Shown in pieces: positions 30,337 to 32,456 of a stretch of DNA of 32,456 nucleotides. Each line of letters starts with the position of its first letter. The first letter of the stretch is position 1. A program made the translations under genes and the position numbers. This DNA comes from Paracoccaceae bacterium. Its GTDB lineage: Bacteria > Pseudomonadota > Alphaproteobacteria > Rhodobacterales > Rhodobacteraceae. The DNA is taken from positions 1 to 32,456 of the forward strand of contig JASJDQ010000024.1 of the NCBI GenBank assembly GCA_030065075.1. Reading direction: 5' to 3'. Under the pieces are notes generated by a model. It did no database searches. It saw nothing but the letters and a program-made list of their open reading frames with translations, and had not been told where the DNA came from.

Positions 30337-31890
30337 ATGGCAAGTATTCTCACCAACACCAGCGCCATGGTTGCGCTGCAAAACCTTCGCACCATTAACT
30401 CCGGCCTTGAAGACACCCAAAGGATGATCTCGACGGGTAAGGCCATTTCCAGTGCACGCGACAACGCGGCGGTTTGGGCCATTTCGAAAGTGATGGAATC
30501 CGACGCGATGAGCTTCAAGGCGATCAACGATAGCCTCAACCTGGGACAGTCGACGGTTACGGTGGCTCGCCAAGCCTCTGAAACGGTCACCGACCTTCTG
30601 ACGCAAATGAAAGAGAAGATCGTTGCCGCCCAGGAAGAAAACGTCGACCGGACCACAATTCAGGATGATGTCAACGCCCTATCCGACCAGATCCGTTCGG
30701 TCGTCGGGGCTGCCCAGTTCAATGGTCTGAACCTAGTTCAAGGCACGGATGACGTGAACATTCTGTCGTCGCTCGACCGCGCGCCCGACGGAACTGTAAC
30801 GGCTGCGGACATCACCGTTGCGCGTCAGGACCTCAGCTTCGATGCTGGCGTCATGGGCACCGGCGCGACTTTGGGCGCGAACATTACTGCTGCCGATGGC
30901 TCGAACAGCCTCGCCGGCGCTGCCGGTAACCAGTTCTCGAACGCGGCAAACACGCAGACCATCCAGCTGTCGAACATCACAGCCGGCGCCTCGAACACCT
31001 ATAACCTGCAGGTGGCCGGGGAAACCGTGACCTTCACATCGGACGCCACGGGCAACACCGCAGCAACCGTTGCAGCTGGAATCACGGCGGCTCTGAACGC
31101 GGCGGGGATTGAAGACATCTCAGCAACTGTCGCAACAGACACCATTACCATCTCGTCGACCACAAAATTCGACGATGTCGAAGTGAACCTGTCGACCACG
31201 GACGCTACATCGCAATACGCCGTAAACGGCGGCACCGCGACGGCCGCGGGCGCTGGCTTCACCGGCGAAACGATTGCGGCGCGCGCATCGACGGTCACGT
31301 TCTCTACCACTGCCGGTGTTGTCGAAGGTGACGGGTATCGCGTTTCGATCGGCGGCGTGAACTATGACTATGTCGCTGGCCGTGGTGAAACCTTCGAGGA
31401 TGTTGCGCGCGGTCTCAAAGTGGCGATTGATGGGGCGGCAGTCGCCAACATCTCCACCAATGTCACTCAGGACGCCACCACAGGCGCTTGGATACTGCAG
31501 ATTGACAACGACAGCGCAACTGACCTGGCGCTGACGGATGACGGCAATGCCGGTGGTACGGCCACAGGCGGTCTGGCGGGTGTCGAAAACATCGACGTCA
31601 CGACAGACGAAGGTGTGGATGCGGCACTTACCAACATTGAAACCTTCATCGCGACATCCATCGAAGCTGCTGCCGACTTCGGCTCGGCCCAAGGGCGGAT
31701 CGATACCCAGAACACGTTCATCAGCAACCTCACCGACTCGCTCAAAGCAGGCATCGGTGCGCTGGTTGACGCAGATCTGGAAGCTGCGTCGGCTCGTCTG
31801 CAGGCTCTTCAGGTGCAGCAGCAGCTGGGTATCCAGTCGCTGTCGATCGCCAACCAGGCGCCCCAGTCGATCCTGTCGCTCTTCCGTTAA
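30337..31890 (+). CDS. fliC: Flagellin
   Basis: A 517-residue filament subunit. The conserved N-terminal D0/D1 region (~1-150: SILTNTSAMVALQNLRTIN, 'QRMISTGKAISSARDNAAVWAIS') and C-terminal region (~430-517, ending QSLSIANQAPQSILSLFR) form the coiled-coil core. The middle (~170-420) is a Thr/Ala-rich exposed region with two similar segments near residues 210-290 and 317-405, which makes the protein long for this group. The frame extends upstream, but the ATG at 30337 after TTGGAGAAC gives the true N-terminus. Promoter elements could not be identified with confidence. A GC-rich hairpin follows, then flaF and flbT, two post-transcriptional regulators of flagellin. Confidence 0.96.
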   Translation: MASILTNTSAMVALQNLRTINSGLEDTQRMISTGKAISSARDNAAVWAISKVMESDAMSFKAINDSLNLGQSTVTVARQASETVTDLLTQMKEKIVAAQEENVDRTTIQDDVNALSDQIRSVVGAAQFNGLNLVQGTDDVNILSSLDRAPDGTVTAADITVARQDLSFDAGVMGTGATLGANITAADGSNSLAGAAGNQFSNAANTQTIQLSNITAGASNTYNLQVAGETVTFTSDATGNTAATVAAGITAALNAAGIEDISATVATDTITISSTTKFDDVEVNLSTTDATSQYAVNGGTATAAGAGFTGETIAARASTVTFSTTAGVVEGDGYRVSIGGVNYDYVAGRGETFEDVARGLKVAIDGAAVANISTNVTQDATTGAWILQIDNDSATDLALTDDGNAGGTATGGLAGVENIDVTTDEGVDAALTNIETFIATSIEAAADFGSAQGRIDTQNTFISNLTDSLKAGIGALVDADLEAASARLQALQVQQQLGIQSLSIANQAPQSILSLFR

Positions 31891-31900
31891 GCGATCACTC

Positions 31901-31920
31901 GGGTGGCCTTCGGGCCACCC
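31901..31920 (+). terminator. GC-rich UUCG hairpin after flagellin
   Basis: GGGTGGCC and GGCCACCC form a perfect 8-bp stem around TTCG, 10 bp after the flagellin stop. No T-run follows (AACCCC), so it may stabilise the flagellin mRNA 3' end or attenuate readthrough into flaF-flbT rather than fully terminate. Confidence 0.65.
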
Positions 31921-31967
31921 AACCCCATTCCGGTTCCGAATGAACCGAACTTCAGGAGAAGCCCGCC

Positions 31968-32345
31968 GTGAATGTCGTCGAACGCGCACGCGATGGTTAC
32001 AGCCAAACCGCCGTCCATATGAAAACTCCGCGCGATACGGAGTACGAAGTCATCGCCCGTATCTCGCACAGACTTCGATCTGCCGCACAAAACCGCAACT
32101 CCGATTTCCCGGCCTATGTCAGCGCCCTGCATGACAACAACAAGCTCTGGACGACACTTGCGGTGAACGTCGCTCAGCCCGACAACACATTGCCAAAGGA
32201 ACTGCGCGCGCGGCTTTTCTGGCTCGCCGAATTCACCAGTCAGGAGACGCGAAAACTCCTCCGAAACGACGGCGACGTGGGCGCTCTGATCGAAATCAAC
32301 GCCGCTGTCCTGCAAGGCCTCCGCAATCAGGAACAGAACCTATGA
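31968..32345 (+). CDS. flaF: Flagellar biosynthesis regulator FlaF
   Basis: A 125-residue helical protein of the FlaF family, found in alphaproteobacteria. Recognisable parts are 'ARDGYSQTAVHMKTPRDTEYEVIARI' near the start and 'LWTTLAVNVAQPDNTLPKELRARLFWLAEFT' in the middle. In Caulobacter, FlaF is needed for flagellin translation or secretion and opposes FlbT. The start used here is GTG at 31968 (GTGAATGTCGTCGAACGC) after CAGGAGAAG. The stop overlaps the flbT ATG (ATGA). Confidence 0.93.
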   Translation: MNVVERARDGYSQTAVHMKTPRDTEYEVIARISHRLRSAAQNRNSDFPAYVSALHDNNKLWTTLAVNVAQPDNTLPKELRARLFWLAEFTSQETRKLLRNDGDVGALIEINAAVLQGLRNQEQNL

Positions 32346-32456
32346 GCGGCCTTGTCCTCAAACTTGCTCCGAAAGAGCGTGTGCTGATCAATGGCGCCGT
32401 CATTGAAAACGGCGACCGGCGCACACGCATGTCAATATTGACACCGAACGCCAATA
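32342..32456 (+). CDS. flbT: Flagellar biosynthesis repressor FlbT, 5' end (cut by window)
   Basis: The first ~38 codons of flbT, beginning MSGLVLKLAPKERVLINGAV and continuing with 'IENGDRRTRMSILTPNA'. This is the typical FlbT N-terminus with its short beta-strand pattern. FlbT is a post-transcriptional repressor that in Caulobacter binds the leader of flagellin mRNA and promotes its decay when the hook is not finished. Translation is probably coupled to flaF by the 4-base overlap. The rest lies to the right of the window. Confidence 0.9.
   Translation, partial: MSGLVLKLAPKERVLINGAVIENGDRRTRMSILTPNAN

Overview
The window looks like chromosomal DNA of a marine-type alphaproteobacterium of the Rhodobacterales (Roseobacter/Rhodobacter group). 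The signs are high GC, the dnaN-recF and rpsT-dnaA arrangement, a glcDEF operon, a flagellin-flaF-flbT block, and a C-terminal tail at 3577-3774 of a kind I associate with this order. There are no tRNA or rRNA genes, insertion sequences, CRISPR arrays or prophage genes, and the gene density is ordinary. No stretch over 300 bp lacks a gene.

Left part (1-11237): the 3' end of NADP-isocitrate dehydrogenase (icd) and a VOC-fold protein come first. Next is a striking 823-residue fusion of a trypsin-like protease, a DNA/RNA non-specific endonuclease and a helix-hairpin-helix-like tail, with no visible secretion signal. A tight three-gene operon follows: an alpha/beta hydrolase-OsmC fusion, deoC and a two-domain aldehyde dehydrogenase. 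It suggests deoxyribose-5-phosphate breakdown with oxidation of the acetaldehyde produced. On the minus strand lie a small membrane protein, an Hsp20 chaperone and two exported trypsin-like proteases. The hsp20 leader has a good match to the alphaproteobacterial heat-shock promoter, then two hairpins, the second enclosing the Shine-Dalgarno sequence.

Middle part (11416-24761): glcD, glcE and glcF (glycolate oxidase) read leftward from a promoter region holding a perfect 8-bp inverted repeat. Upstream, dnaN, recF and a LysE-type exporter form one leftward unit. Between dnaN and dnaA sit a rightward photolyase/cryptochrome gene and a leftward DM13-domain membrane protein. Leftward dnaA is preceded by a rhodanese gene and then by rpsT, which has a clear UUCG-loop terminator. 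A crotonase-family gene and mutM complete this leftward set, and mutM is divergent from ubiE-ubiB (ubiquinone biosynthesis).

Right part (27187-32456): a flagellar block. fliK and flgD (hook length and hook cap) read leftward. A short rod-binding FlgJ-type protein, a FlgN-type chaperone, a large flagellin, flaF and the start of flbT read rightward. The flagellin leader can form two mutually exclusive hairpins next to its ribosome binding site. This is of interest because FlbT is known in Caulobacter to act on flagellin mRNA leaders.

The best candidates for something undescribed are the protease-nuclease fusion at 1306-3777, the hsp20 leader at 9612-9736 and the flagellin leader at 30302-30336. 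Everything here comes from reading the sequence; no database or folding program was run.
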